Shown here: positions 55,975-64,000 of the stretch, one piece after another
Position numbering within the stretch: position 1 is the first letter of the stretch
Layout of the letters: each line of letters begins with the position of its first letter
From: Thetidibacter halocola
Lineage (GTDB): Bacteria > Pseudomonadota > Alphaproteobacteria > Rhodobacterales > Rhodobacteraceae
Direction of reading: 5' to 3'
NCBI RefSeq assembly: GCF_018224955.1
Contig: NZ_JAGTUU010000003.1
Location: 372,001 to 436,000, forward strand
Length of the DNA: 64,000 bases
Notes under the pieces: model-generated
Database searches by the model: none
The model's input: only the letters and a program-made list of their open reading frames with translations
Told to the model about the DNA's origin: nothing
Position numbers and translations under genes: made by a program

Positions 55975-57417
55975 ATGATCTCGACCGATCTGAACATCAT
56001 CCTGCCGGAGACCGTGCTGGCGGTCTACGCGATGCTCGCGCTGGTGGGGGCGGTCTATACCGGCAAGGACAAGCTTGCCCCGGCGCTGGTCTGGGCCACG
56101 TCGGGCCTGTTCCTGGCCCTGGCATTCTGGATCGGCACGACCGGAGAGGGCACACGCATCGCCTTCGGCGGCATGTTCGTCGATGACGGGTTCGCCCGTT
56201 TTGCCAAGGTGGTGATCCTGCTGTCGGCCGCGGCCGTGCTGGTCATGTCCGAGGCCTACATGGAACGCCGCGGCATCCTGCGCTTCGAATACCCGCTGCT
56301 GATCGCGCTCAGCGCCGTCGGCATGATGATGATGGTCAGCGCGGGCGACCTGATGGCGCTCTACATGGGTCTCGAACTGCAATCGCTGGCGCTGTATGTT
56401 GTGGCCTCGCTGCGCCGCGACAGCGCCAAGTCGACCGAGGCAGGGCTGAAATACTTCGTGCTGGGCGCGCTGTCCTCGGGTCTGCTGCTCTATGGCGCGT
56501 CGCTGACCTATGGCTATGCGGGAACCACGCTGTTTTCCGGCATCATCCAGACCGCGACCGAGGGGCAGATGTCGATCGGCTTGCTGATCGGCCTGGTGCT
56601 GCTGATCTCGGGCCTGGCGTTCAAGGTCTCGGCGGTGCCGTTCCACATGTGGACGCCGGATGTCTACGAGGGCTCGCCCACGCCTGTGACCGCTTTCTTC
56701 GCCACAGCGCCCAAGGTGGCCGCAATGGGCCTGTTCGCCCGCGTCATGCATGACGCCTTCGGAAATGCCACCGCGGATTGGGGCCAGGTCGTGGCGCTGC
56801 TGTCGCTGCTGTCGATGTTCCTCGGTGCGGTGGCGGCGATCGGGCAGCGCGACATCAAGCGGCTGATGGCCTATTCCTCGATCGCCCATATGGGCTATGC
56901 GCTGATGGGCCTCGCGTCCGGAACGCTGCTGGGCGTGCAGGCGATGCTGATCTACATGGCGATCTACGTCACGATGAATGTCGGCACCTTTGCCTTCATC
57001 CTGTCGATGAGCCGCGACGGCCAGCCGGTGACGGATATCCGCGCGCTGGGAATGTATTCCAGGCGTGAGCCGGGCAAGGCGCTGGCCATGCTGGTGCTGC
57101 TGTTCTCCCTCGCGGGCGTGCCGCCGCTGGTGGGCTTCTTCGGCAAGTTCTACGTGCTGCGCGCGGCCTACGAAGCGGGGCTTGCCTGGTTGGCGATCGC
57201 CGGCGTCGTGGCCAGCGTGATCGGCGCCTTCTATTACCTGCGCATCGTCTTCTACATGTATTTCGGCGAAGAGCGCGAGGACCGGCTGGATGCGGGCCGT
57301 TCCCCGGTGCTGTGGGGGTTCCTGATGGGCTCGGCGCTGATCATGGTCGTCGGCGTCGTGAACCTGTTCGGCATCGAGGGCGCGGCGCAGGCTGCCGCGG
57401 CGACGCTTGTCAACTGA
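55975..57417 (+). CDS. nuoN: NADH:quinone oxidoreductase subunit N
   Basis: Third antiporter-like subunit, 480 residues. Motifs [21 protein letters not shown] with the conserved Glu, [33 protein letters not shown] and [15 protein letters not shown]. Last gene of the nuo operon, followed 24 bases later by an intrinsic terminator. Confidence 0.97.
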   Translation: MISTDLNIILPETVLAVYAMLALVGAVYTGKDKLAPALVWATSGLFLALAFWIGTTGEGTRIAFGGMFVDDGFARFAKVVILLSAAAVLVMSEAYMERRGILRFEYPLLIALSAVGMMMMVSAGDLMALYMGLELQSLALYVVASLRRDSAKSTEAGLKYFVLGALSSGLLLYGASLTYGYAGTTLFSGIIQTATEGQMSIGLLIGLVLLISGLAFKVSAVPFHMWTPDVYEGSPTPVTAFFATAPKVAAMGLFARVMHDAFGNATADWGQVVALLSLLSMFLGAVAAIGQRDIKRLMAYSSIAHMGYALMGLASGTLLGVQAMLIYMAIYVTMNVGTFAFILSMSRDGQPVTDIRALGMYSRREPGKALAMLVLLFSLAGVPPLVGFFGKFYVLRAAYEAGLAWLAIAGVVASVIGAFYYLRIVFYMYFGEEREDRLDAGRSPVLWGFLMGSALIMVVGVVNLFGIEGAAQAAAATLVN

Positions 57418-57441
57418 TCGCGGCGATCGTGATCCTGCGGA

Positions 57442-57470
57442 GACGCGCCTTCGGGCGCGTCGCTTTTTTT
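57442..57470 (+). terminator. Rho-independent terminator of the nuo operon
   Basis: Stem GACGCGCC / GGCGCGTC with a TTCG tetraloop, then GC and seven T. A textbook intrinsic terminator 24 bases after nuoN. birA downstream must therefore use its own promoter or read-through. Confidence 0.92.
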
Positions 57471-57478
57471 GTGACGCG

Positions 57479-57545
57479 GGCAGGGGGCTTTGCCCCCTCT
57501 GGCCTGCGGCCATTCACCCCCAGAGTTTCCCGGGCAAGATGAAGC
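57479..57545. repeat. Dispersed repeat copy C
   Basis: A hairpin GCAGGGGGC / TTTGCCCCCT near 57479-57499, a TGCGG-CATTCACCCC segment, then the core AGAGTTTCCCGGGCAAGATG (57522-57541) followed by AAGCGGGGG. Same order of parts as at 31011-31081; the CATTCACCCC stretch is shared. It sits between the nuo terminator and birA. Confidence 0.7.
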
Positions 57546-57560
57546 GGGGGCGCGGTGCGC

Positions 57561-58292
57561 ATGTGGCCTGACGGGTACGGGCGGATCCTGCTGGACGGCG
57601 TGGACAGCACCAATGCCGAAGCGTTGCGCCGGGCCGGCGACCTGGCCGGGCCGGCCTGGATCTGTGCGCATCGGCAGAGTGCGGGGCGCGGACGGCGCGG
57701 ACGGGCCTGGGCCATGCCGGAGGGCAATTTCGCCGCCTCGCTGGCGCTGCGCACTGCCGAACCACCCGAGCGGCGGGCACTGCGGTCCTTCGTTGCGGCG
57801 CTGGCGCTGTTCGACGCGGTGGCGGAGGCGGTCGGGTCGGATCGGGGTCTTGCGCTGAAATGGCCAAACGACGTGCTGCTGAACGGCGGCAAGATGGCGG
57901 GCATCCTGCTAGAGGGGCAGGGCGAGGTGCTGGTGATCGGGCTCGGCGTCAACCTCGTGGCGGTGCCGGATGCGGCGGCGCTGGAGACAGGCGCGGTAGC
58001 CGCCGTCTCGATCCTGGGCGAGACCGGGGTGCGGGTCGGGGCCGAGGATTTCCTCGACCGTCTTGCGGCGGCCTATGCGCCGTGGGAGACGCGCCTTGTC
58101 ACCTACGGGTTCGAGCCGGTGCGGCAAGCCTGGCTGGCGCGCGCCGCGCGGCTGGGCGAGCGCATCGTGGCGCGCACGGCGCGGGAGACGCATGAAGGCA
58201 CGTTCGAGACGGTGGACGCCAGCGGCGCACTTGTCCTAAAGACGGCGAAGGGCCGCGAGAGCATCGCGGCGGCGGACATCTTCTTCGGGTAG
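57561..58292 (+). CDS. birA: Biotin--[acetyl-CoA-carboxylase] ligase
   Basis: Attaches biotin to carboxylase biotinyl domains, such as MccA K608, 243 residues. The biotinoyl-AMP loop GRGRRGRAW is present after STNAEAL, with LKWPNDVLLNGGKMAGILLE and the C-terminal GALVLKTAKGRESIAAADIFF domain. It has no N-terminal DNA-binding domain, so it is a pure ligase and not a repressor. I use the ATG at 57561; an in-frame GTG at 57555 is possible. Followed closely by coaX. Confidence 0.93.
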   Translation: MWPDGYGRILLDGVDSTNAEALRRAGDLAGPAWICAHRQSAGRGRRGRAWAMPEGNFAASLALRTAEPPERRALRSFVAALALFDAVAEAVGSDRGLALKWPNDVLLNGGKMAGILLEGQGEVLVIGLGVNLVAVPDAAALETGAVAAVSILGETGVRVGAEDFLDRLAAAYAPWETRLVTYGFEPVRQAWLARAARLGERIVARTARETHEGTFETVDASGALVLKTAKGRESIAAADIFFG

Positions 58293-58300
58293 GGGCGGAC

Positions 58301-59077
58301 ATGCTTCTGTGTATCGACTGCGGCAATACCAATACCGTCTTCTCCATCTGGAACGGCGAGAGGTTCCTGTGCACGTTGCGCACCTCGACCCATCACGCGC
58401 GAACCGCGGATGCCTATTTCACGTGGTTCCACACCCTGGTGCAGCATTACGGGATCGAGGCGAAGATTTCCGATGTCATCATCTCGTCCACCGTGCCGCG
58501 TGTGGTCTGGAACCTGCGGGTTTTTGCCGACCGGTTCTTTGGTGCGAGGCCGCTGGTCGTGGGCAAGCCGGAATGCGTGTTGCCGATGGCGCCGCGAGTC
58601 GACGCCGGCACGACCGTCGGGCCGGACCGGCTGGTGAACACGGCCGGCGCCTTTGACCGCCATGGCGGCGACCTTGTGGTGGTGGATTTCGGCACCGCAA
58701 CCACCTTTGACGTGGTGGCCGAGGATGGCGCCTATGTCGGCGGGGTGATCGCGCCGGGGCCGAACCTGAGCCTCGAGGCGCTGCACATGGGTGCCGCCGC
58801 CCTTCCGCATGTGGACATCACCCGTCCCGAGAAGGTGATCGGCACCAACACCGTCGGCTGCATCCAGGCCGGCGTGTTCTGGGGTTATGTCGGCCTTGTG
58901 CAGGGCATCACCGAACGCATCCGGGCCGAATATGGACGTCCGATGAAGGTCATCGGCACGGGGGGTCTTGCACCGCTCTTCGCCAGCGGCGAAGTGCTGT
59001 TCGATCTCGTCGAGGAGGACCTGACCATGCATGGTCTCGTCGTCATCCACAAACACAACAAGGAACTCAGCCAATGA
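58301..59077 (+). CDS. coaX: Type III pantothenate kinase
   Basis: First step of coenzyme A synthesis, 258 residues. The ASKHA-fold phosphate loop is IDCGNTNTVF (D6, G8, N9), with GPDRLVNTAGAF and VVVDFGTATTFDVV, then GGVIAPGPNLSLEAL. A monovalent-cation-dependent CoaX, not a CoaA type. The stop overlaps the RNase J start (ATGA). The order birA-coaX-rnj is common in alphaproteobacteria. Confidence 0.95.
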   Translation: MLLCIDCGNTNTVFSIWNGERFLCTLRTSTHHARTADAYFTWFHTLVQHYGIEAKISDVIISSTVPRVVWNLRVFADRFFGARPLVVGKPECVLPMAPRVDAGTTVGPDRLVNTAGAFDRHGGDLVVVDFGTATTFDVVAEDGAYVGGVIAPGPNLSLEALHMGAAALPHVDITRPEKVIGTNTVGCIQAGVFWGYVGLVQGITERIRAEYGRPMKVIGTGGLAPLFASGEVLFDLVEEDLTMHGLVVIHKHNKELSQ

Positions 59078-60741
59078 GCCAGGACCGCCTGATCTATCTT
59101 CCTCTCGGTGGCGCCGGCGAGATCGGCATGAACTGCTATGTCTACGGCTACGGCAAGCCCGGCGAGGAACGCCTGATCGCCGTCGACCTGGGCGTGGCCT
59201 TTCCCGACATGGACTCGACCCCGGGCGTCGACCTGATCCTGCCTGACATCACCTGGCTGAAACAGAACCGCAACCGGATCGAGGCGGTCTTTGTCACCCA
59301 TGCGCACGAGGATCACATCGGCGCCGTCGGCCACACGTTCGAGCATCTGGGCGCCAAGGTCTATGCCCGCGCCTTTACCGCCAATCTCGCGCGGCAGAAG
59401 CTGGCGGAATACGGCATCGGCGAGAAGGCGGTGCAGACCTGTTCCAAGTGGCCCGCGACGGTGCAGGCCGGGCCCTTCACCGTGGGTTTCCTGCCGATCT
59501 CGCACTCGATCCCGGAATCGAGCGCGCTGGTCATCGACACGCCGGCGGGGCGGATCATCCATTCCGGCGACTTCAAGCTGGACACCACCCCGCTGGTGGG
59601 CGAGCCGTGGGATCCCGCGCTCTGGGCCGAGGTGGCGAAACCCGGGGTCAAGGCGCTGATCTGCGACTCGACCAACGTCTTCTCCCCGCATCCGGGCCGG
59701 TCCGAGGCGTCTGTCGGCCCGAATGTGGAAAAGCTGGTGGCGGGTGCAAAGAACATGGTCGTCGCCACGACCTTTGCCAGCAACGTGGCGCGGGTGCGGA
59801 CCCTGGCCGAGGCGGGCGACCGCGCGGGCCGGTCGATCTGCCTGATGGGTCGCGCCATGCGCCGGATGATCGAGGCGGCGGTCGCAACCGGGGTGCTGAC
59901 GGGCTTTCCCAAGGTGATCGCGCCCGAGGATGCCTCGATGGTGCCGCGCGACAGCCTGATGCTGATCGTCACCGGTAGCCAGGGCGAGCGCCGCGCAGCC
60001 AGTGCACAGCTGGCGCGGGGCAAGTATAACGGGATCGAGCTGAAGGAGGGCGACATGTTCCTGTTCTCCTCCAAGACCATCCCGGGCAACGAACGCGACG
60101 TGATCCGCATCATGAACCAGTTGTCCGAAAAAGGCGTTGACGTGGTGGACGAGAGCAACGGGTTGTATCACGTGTCGGGCCATGCCAACCGGCCCGACCT
60201 GGAAACCGTGCAGGACATCGTGCAGCCGCAGGTCGTCATCCCCATGCACGGCGAGCATCGCCACCTGCGCGAGCATGTGAAATTGGCGCAGGCGCGCGGA
60301 CGGACGGGCATTCTGGCGGTGAACGGGACGATGATCGACCTGTCCGGCAACGCGCCCACCGTGGCCGAGTTCATCGAGACCGGCCGCACCTACCTGGACG
60401 GCACGGTGCAGATCGGCGCGCTGGACGGTGTGGTGCGCGACCGCATCCGCATGGCGCTGAACGGCCATGTGACGGTGACGGTGATCCTGGACGAGGACGA
60501 CGATCCGCTGGGCGATCCCTGGTGCGACGTGATGGGCCTGCCCGAGACCGGACGCAGCCATGCGCCGCTGGTCGATGTCCTCGAGGAGGACCTGGGCCAG
60601 TTCCTGGGCCGCGCGGGCAACAAGACGCTGATCGACGACGACAAGCTGGAGGACGGGCTGCGCAAGGTCGTGCGCCATGTCTGCCTGAACGAGATCGGCA
60701 AGAAGCCCGAAGTGACGGTGGTGATCAGCCGCCTGTCATAA
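59074..60741 (+). CDS. rnj: Ribonuclease J
   Basis: Metallo-beta-lactamase/beta-CASP RNase with endo- and 5'-exonuclease activity in rRNA and mRNA processing, 555 residues. The metal motif HAHEDH is H76-H81; further motifs are SHSIPESSALVIDTPAGRIIHSGDFKLD, SQGERRAA and the late PMHGEHRHLREH. The N-terminus LPLGGAGEIGMN is typical. Overlaps coaX by ATGA and, at the 3' end, the converging HD gene by 17 bases. Confidence 0.95.
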   Translation: MSQDRLIYLPLGGAGEIGMNCYVYGYGKPGEERLIAVDLGVAFPDMDSTPGVDLILPDITWLKQNRNRIEAVFVTHAHEDHIGAVGHTFEHLGAKVYARAFTANLARQKLAEYGIGEKAVQTCSKWPATVQAGPFTVGFLPISHSIPESSALVIDTPAGRIIHSGDFKLDTTPLVGEPWDPALWAEVAKPGVKALICDSTNVFSPHPGRSEASVGPNVEKLVAGAKNMVVATTFASNVARVRTLAEAGDRAGRSICLMGRAMRRMIEAAVATGVLTGFPKVIAPEDASMVPRDSLMLIVTGSQGERRAASAQLARGKYNGIELKEGDMFLFSSKTIPGNERDVIRIMNQLSEKGVDVVDESNGLYHVSGHANRPDLETVQDIVQPQVVIPMHGEHRHLREHVKLAQARGRTGILAVNGTMIDLSGNAPTVAEFIETGRTYLDGTVQIGALDGVVRDRIRMALNGHVTVTVILDEDDDPLGDPWCDVMGLPETGRSHAPLVDVLEEDLGQFLGRAGNKTLIDDDKLEDGLRKVVRHVCLNEIGKKPEVTVVISRLS

Positions 60742-61306
60742 GTCGGCCGGTTTCCGAGCGCAGGCTTTCCACGGTTTCGGCGAGGCGTTTTGCCTGCGCC
60801 GTCGGGGCGCGGGTCGAAAGGGCGCGTGCCAGTTCGCCGTAATACCACAGCGTGTCTTCGCGGCCGGCGGTGAACCGGTCGAAGACCGACAGGCCGTCGT
60901 TGCGCAGGTCGCTCAGGATCGCGGTGGCATTGTGCAACTTGTCGCATCCTGTCATCAGGATCGCGTCAGAACTTTTCATCGCGATGTCAGACAGATATCG
61001 TTTTCTCCTCATGTTTCACGCGGCCTTGTAGCCGCCATGGTTGTCGGAGCATTCGAGAACCATACTGCGTACGCGCGGCCCGTATTTCGCGCCGATCTGG
61101 TCGGCGGTGGCCAGGCCGCCCTGGTCCTCGACCGCGTCGTGCAGCAGGCCCGCGATGGCCTGGTCCTCGTCGCCGCTGTGCTCCAGCACAAGCGCGGACA
61201 CGCACAGCAAATGCGCGATGTAGGGGATGTTCGAGACCTTGCGGACTTGGTCGCGGTGCAGGGCCGCAGCATAGGACAGCGCCTCGTCATAGCGAGGGGT
61301 GAGCAC
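60725..61306 (-). pseudogene. HD-domain (RelA/SpoT-like hydrolase) gene broken by an in-frame TGA
   Basis: Read through, this is a 194-codon HD-fold protein: YAAALHRDQ...IAHLL, the metal-binding AGLLHDAVED, then CDKLHNATAILSDLR, VFDRF and LWYYGEL. A TGA at 61018-61016 interrupts it without any frame change. Related proteins have a conserved Trp in W-x-x-R-K-x-R-Y-L; here the residue before NMRRKRYL is the stop, so TGG to TGA is the likely change. An ATG at 61012 could restart translation of the second half. I chose the GTG at 61306 because AAAGGAG precedes it. Either a recent pseudogene or a two-piece protein. Confidence 0.75.
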
Positions 61307-61398
61307 GGCAATGCTCCTTTCAGCGATGTCAGGGAAAGCGTGGCCCATCAGGACCACGCCACAGCGATACCCCGGCAGCGCCGCGCCGTCCAGCCAGA

Positions 61399-62907
61399 TC
61401 AGCCGGCGCGGCGCTCGTCAAAGCTGAGCGCGATGAATTCCGGCAGGTGGTCGCCAAGGCCGACCACGCCGTTGTCGCGGTCGCGGCGGTCGCGGCGATC
61501 CCGCTGGGGTCGGTCCTGACGCTCTGTCCGTTCGGAGCGTTCTGCGCGTTCGGGATGTTCCGCGCGCTCGGGACGCTGGGCCGGTTCTGGTCGTTCCGTG
61601 CGTTCGGGGCGCGGAGCCTCGACGGCGACGGGGGTGGTGCTGGCCTCGGGTGCGTCGGCGCGGGGTTCGGGCTTGCGGCTGCGGGTGCGGCTCTTGCGGC
61701 CGCGGGTCTCGCGCTCTTCGCCGTCGCGCTCCGGGCGCTCCGGACGCTGCGGCGCGTCCTTGACCGGGTTCTCGATCCTCGGGATTTCCTTCTGGAGCAG
61801 CGCCTCGACCGCAGCGTAATACTTGTCGTCGCGCGGCGTCACGATGGTGAAGGCCTTGCCCGACCGGCCCGCGCGGCCCGTCCGGCCGATGCGGTGGACG
61901 TAATCCTCGGCATGGCTGGGCACGTCGAAGTTGAACACGTGGCTGACCGCCGGGATGTCGAGGCCGCGCGCCGCCACGTCGGAGGCGATCAGCAGGCGGA
62001 TCGTGCCGGCGCGGAACCCGTCCAGCGTGCGCGTGCGCTGCGACTGGTCGAGATCCCCGTGGATCGGCTCGGCGTCATAGCCGTATTTCTTCAGCGACTT
62101 GGCGACGATATCCACATCGACCTTGCGGTTGCAGAAGATGATGGCGTTGGTGCAGGCCTCGCCCTCGGCATCGATCAGCGCGCGCAGGACGGCGCGCTTT
62201 TCACTGGCCTCCTGGTCGCGGCGCGAGGGCTGGACCATGACGGCCGCCTGTTCGATCGTCTCCGAGGCGGTGGCCTGGCGGGCCACCTCGATCCGCGCGG
62301 GGGCGGAGAGGAAGGTGTTGGTGATGCGCTCGATCTCGGGCGCCATCGTGGCCGAGAAGAACAGCGTCTGCCGGGTGAAGGGCGTCAGGCTGAAGATCCG
62401 CTCGATATCGGGGATGAACCCCATGTCGAGCATGCGGTCCGCCTCGTCCACCACCATGATTTCGATGCCGGTCAGCAGCAGCTTGCCGCGCTCGAAATGG
62501 TCCAGCAGGCGGCCCGGGGTGGCGATCAGAACGTCGACGCCCTTGTCGATCAGCAGATCCTGCTCCTTGAAGGACACGCCGCCGATCAGCAGAGCCTTGG
62601 TCAGCTTGACGTGCTTGGCGTAGGTGTCGAAGTTTTCCGCCACCTGTGCCGCCAGTTCCCGCGTCGGGCACAGCACCAGGCTGCGCGGCATCCGCGCGCG
62701 GGCGCGGCCACGGGCCAGCATGGTGATCATCGGCAGGGTAAAGCTGGCGGTCTTGCCGGTTCCCGTCTGGGCGATGCCCAGAACGTCCTTGCCTTCGAGC
62801 GCCGGGGGGATCGCACCCGCCTGGATCGGCGTGGGCGTTTCATATCCCGCCTCTTCGATGGCTTTGAGGACTTTGGGGTTGAGATTCAGGTCCGAGAATT
62901 TCGTCAT
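61399..62907 (-). CDS. DEAD-box RNA helicase with long arginine-rich tail
   Basis: ATP-dependent RNA helicase of the RhlE type, 502 residues. Walker A AQTGTGKT (46-53), PTRELAAQ, DEAD (154-157), SAT (185-187) and the C-terminal domain with HRIGRTGRAGRSG are intact. From about residue 390 a low-complexity tail of RPER, ERTERPE and [10 protein letters not shown] repeats follows, likely binding RNA. It ends in a short conserved FIALSFDERRAG. Single gene on the minus strand. Confidence 0.93.
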   Translation of the reverse strand: MTKFSDLNLNPKVLKAIEEAGYETPTPIQAGAIPPALEGKDVLGIAQTGTGKTASFTLPMITMLARGRARARMPRSLVLCPTRELAAQVAENFDTYAKHVKLTKALLIGGVSFKEQDLLIDKGVDVLIATPGRLLDHFERGKLLLTGIEIMVVDEADRMLDMGFIPDIERIFSLTPFTRQTLFFSATMAPEIERITNTFLSAPARIEVARQATASETIEQAAVMVQPSRRDQEASEKRAVLRALIDAEGEACTNAIIFCNRKVDVDIVAKSLKKYGYDAEPIHGDLDQSQRTRTLDGFRAGTIRLLIASDVAARGLDIPAVSHVFNFDVPSHAEDYVHRIGRTGRAGRSGKAFTIVTPRDDKYYAAVEALLQKEIPRIENPVKDAPQRPERPERDGEERETRGRKSRTRSRKPEPRADAPEASTTPVAVEAPRPERTERPEPAQRPERAEHPERAERSERTERQDRPQRDRRDRRDRDNGVVGLGDHLPEFIALSFDERRAG

Positions 62908-63111
62908 GTGTATCCGATCAATGCGGACACTGACCGGGCCCGCGCGTCTGTCTTTGGGGCAGGCCCGTATGGCCTTGCATATGTCGCATCAGCGCCCCTG
63001 GGCGTCCCTTATTGAAAACTGCGCCAAACGTCAATCAAAGGCTGTCCGGCGGGCCAGTGGCGGGTTTGTTGCCGTTTCCAGATGCGCGACTCTCTGCCGG
63101 ACTACGGGGGG

Positions 63112-64000
63112 TCATGGCGGGCCGAAGTGTTTGCGCCGCAGCGTGGGCAGGTCCATCCGGTGGCGCCGCAGCAGGCCCGCGGCGGCCAGCCGGTCGCAGA
63201 GCGGGCGCGAGGCGACACAGACCGCGTCGAAGAAGGCGCGCAGCGCCGGTTCGCCACCATCCGCCAGGATCCCGGCCAGCAGGTCGTGATGCGACAGCGC
63301 GCCTGGGCGGCGCACCTGCGGCTTCAGCTCGGCCCGGTAGGAGCCGCGCTGAAGCCGAAAGGTCAGCCGGTCGCGGAAATGGTCCCAGTCGGCGGCGTGG
63401 AAATGGCCCAGTTCGATCCCGGGTAGTTCCATTATGCCGGGGTTTTCGACGCCGTCGAGAAAGACGTTGTGGATGCGGATCTGCAAGCCCTGCGTTCCGG
63501 CGCGAAAGAACACCTTGCCCGCCACGTGGCTCAGGAAGCCGCCCGACAATTCTGCGCCCCAGCGGGGAAAGCAGAGTTCGGCCGCGCGCTGGCGGTCGGG
63601 TGCGTGCAGGTGAAAGGCCTTGAACAGCGTCTCGCCGGGGTCCGCCGCATCGCCCGGCGCCAGCGCCTCGATCGGGCGAACGCGGGCGCAGAGGCAGGCG
63701 GGCGGCAGCGCGGCCAGCTGGTCGGCGATCGGCGTGGCCGGGATCAGGAATTCGTCCACGTCGATATGGGCCAACCAGTCGACACCCTTGGCGCTGTTGT
63801 TGGCGTGACGCGCGTTCAACCCCTGCCGCGCCTGGTGCATCTCTGGCCGGCCCTTGCGCCGCGCCCACCAGTCGGCATCGGTGTGCCGGGCGGTGATGCG
63901 CGGATGGGCGTTCAGCACGGCCAGTGCCGCCGGGTCGTCCTCGTCGAGATAGAGGAACAGGCGTTCCGCTCCCTGTTCCAGGTGCCAGGCGGCGAAATCG
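63112..64000 (-). CDS. Glycosyltransferase family 2-like protein, 5' end outside window
   Basis: The frame is open to the window edge, so the start is missing (at least 296 codons are present). Reading from the edge, DFAAWHLEQGAERLFLYLDEDD resembles the opening region of the glycosyltransferases that make cell-surface glycans, and WLAHIDVDEFL carries the metal-binding D-x-D. Later HNVFLDGVENPGIMEL and ELGHFHAADWDHFRDRL (conserved HxH) fit the same family. Acceptor and sugar are unknown. Confidence 0.75.
   Translation of the reverse strand, partial: DFAAWHLEQGAERLFLYLDEDDPAALAVLNAHPRITARHTDADWWARRKGRPEMHQARQGLNARHANNSAKGVDWLAHIDVDEFLIPATPIADQLAALPPACLCARVRPIEALAPGDAADPGETLFKAFHLHAPDRQRAAELCFPRWGAELSGGFLSHVAGKVFFRAGTQGLQIRIHNVFLDGVENPGIMELPGIELGHFHAADWDHFRDRLTFRLQRGSYRAELKPQVRRPGALSHHDLLAGILADGGEPALRAFFDAVCVASRPLCDRLAAAGLLRRHRMDLPTLRRKHFGPP

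Noticed and set aside
60725-61306. Frameshift as the cause of the split HD gene
   Set aside because: Both halves are in the same frame, separated by TGA and one further codon; a single base substitution explains it.

Overview
The window is a high-GC stretch of an alphaproteobacterial chromosome, almost certainly from the order Rhodobacterales (Rhodobacter/Roseobacter/Paracoccus relatives). Three things point there: an RcGTA-type gene transfer agent (GTA) cluster, a pyruvate dehydrogenase locus whose E1-beta subunit carries its own lipoyl domain, and a complex I operon full of extra small genes. No rRNA, tRNA, CRISPR array, insertion sequence or integrase was seen.

Layout. (1) 1-14598: GTA structural cluster in the usual RcGTA order from large terminase (cut by the window edge) through portal, prohead protease, capsid, connector and tail proteins to the large host-specificity protein, plus one coupled small gene. 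Reading frames are intact and mostly joined by ATGA or TGATG overlaps. The cluster is interrupted between terminase and portal by about 0.7 kb of AT-rich DNA holding an antisense two-membrane-segment protein, the best candidate here for an undescribed element. (2) 14663-20899: a DksA-like zinc-finger protein, serine acetyltransferase, the minus-strand pdhA-pdhB-(89 aa ORF)-pdhC operon, an FtsB-like protein and a YdcH protein. (3) 21020-24427: an OxyR-type LysR regulator, pgk and two cyclophilins, one cytoplasmic and one exported.

(4) 24637-36143: a leucine/isovalerate degradation operon. Isovaleryl-CoA dehydrogenase, methylcrotonyl-CoA carboxylase (beta and biotin-carrying alpha subunits), methylglutaconyl-CoA hydratase and HMG-CoA lyase form the full route to acetoacetate and acetyl-CoA. 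An acyl-CoA synthetase, a GST, a methyltransferase and several small exported proteins are interleaved with them.

(5) 36872-57417: a complete nuoA-N operon (14-subunit NADH:quinone oxidoreductase) ending in a strong intrinsic terminator. Many extra genes lie between the subunits: an NTF2-like protein, lipoproteins, three proteins sharing a C-terminal GxGPKL helix-hairpin-helix module (one fused to NuoE), a tandem DUF3291-like pair, a cysteine-free carboxymuconolactone-decarboxylase-like protein and a 44-codon ORF. Paracoccus denitrificans is also known to carry unassigned frames in this operon. (6) 57561-64000: birA, coaX, RNase J, an HD-domain gene broken by an in-frame stop, a DEAD-box helicase and a truncated glycosyltransferase.

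Short non-coding elements also recur: a dispersed repeat (hairpin plus a CCCCGGAGTT...GGGCAAGATGAAG core) between genes of several operons, two palindromes of the same TTTC-RCGCGY-GAAA form, an OxyR-like operator and a TetR-like operator. All assignments rest on reading the sequence and recalled family motifs; no database search was run.
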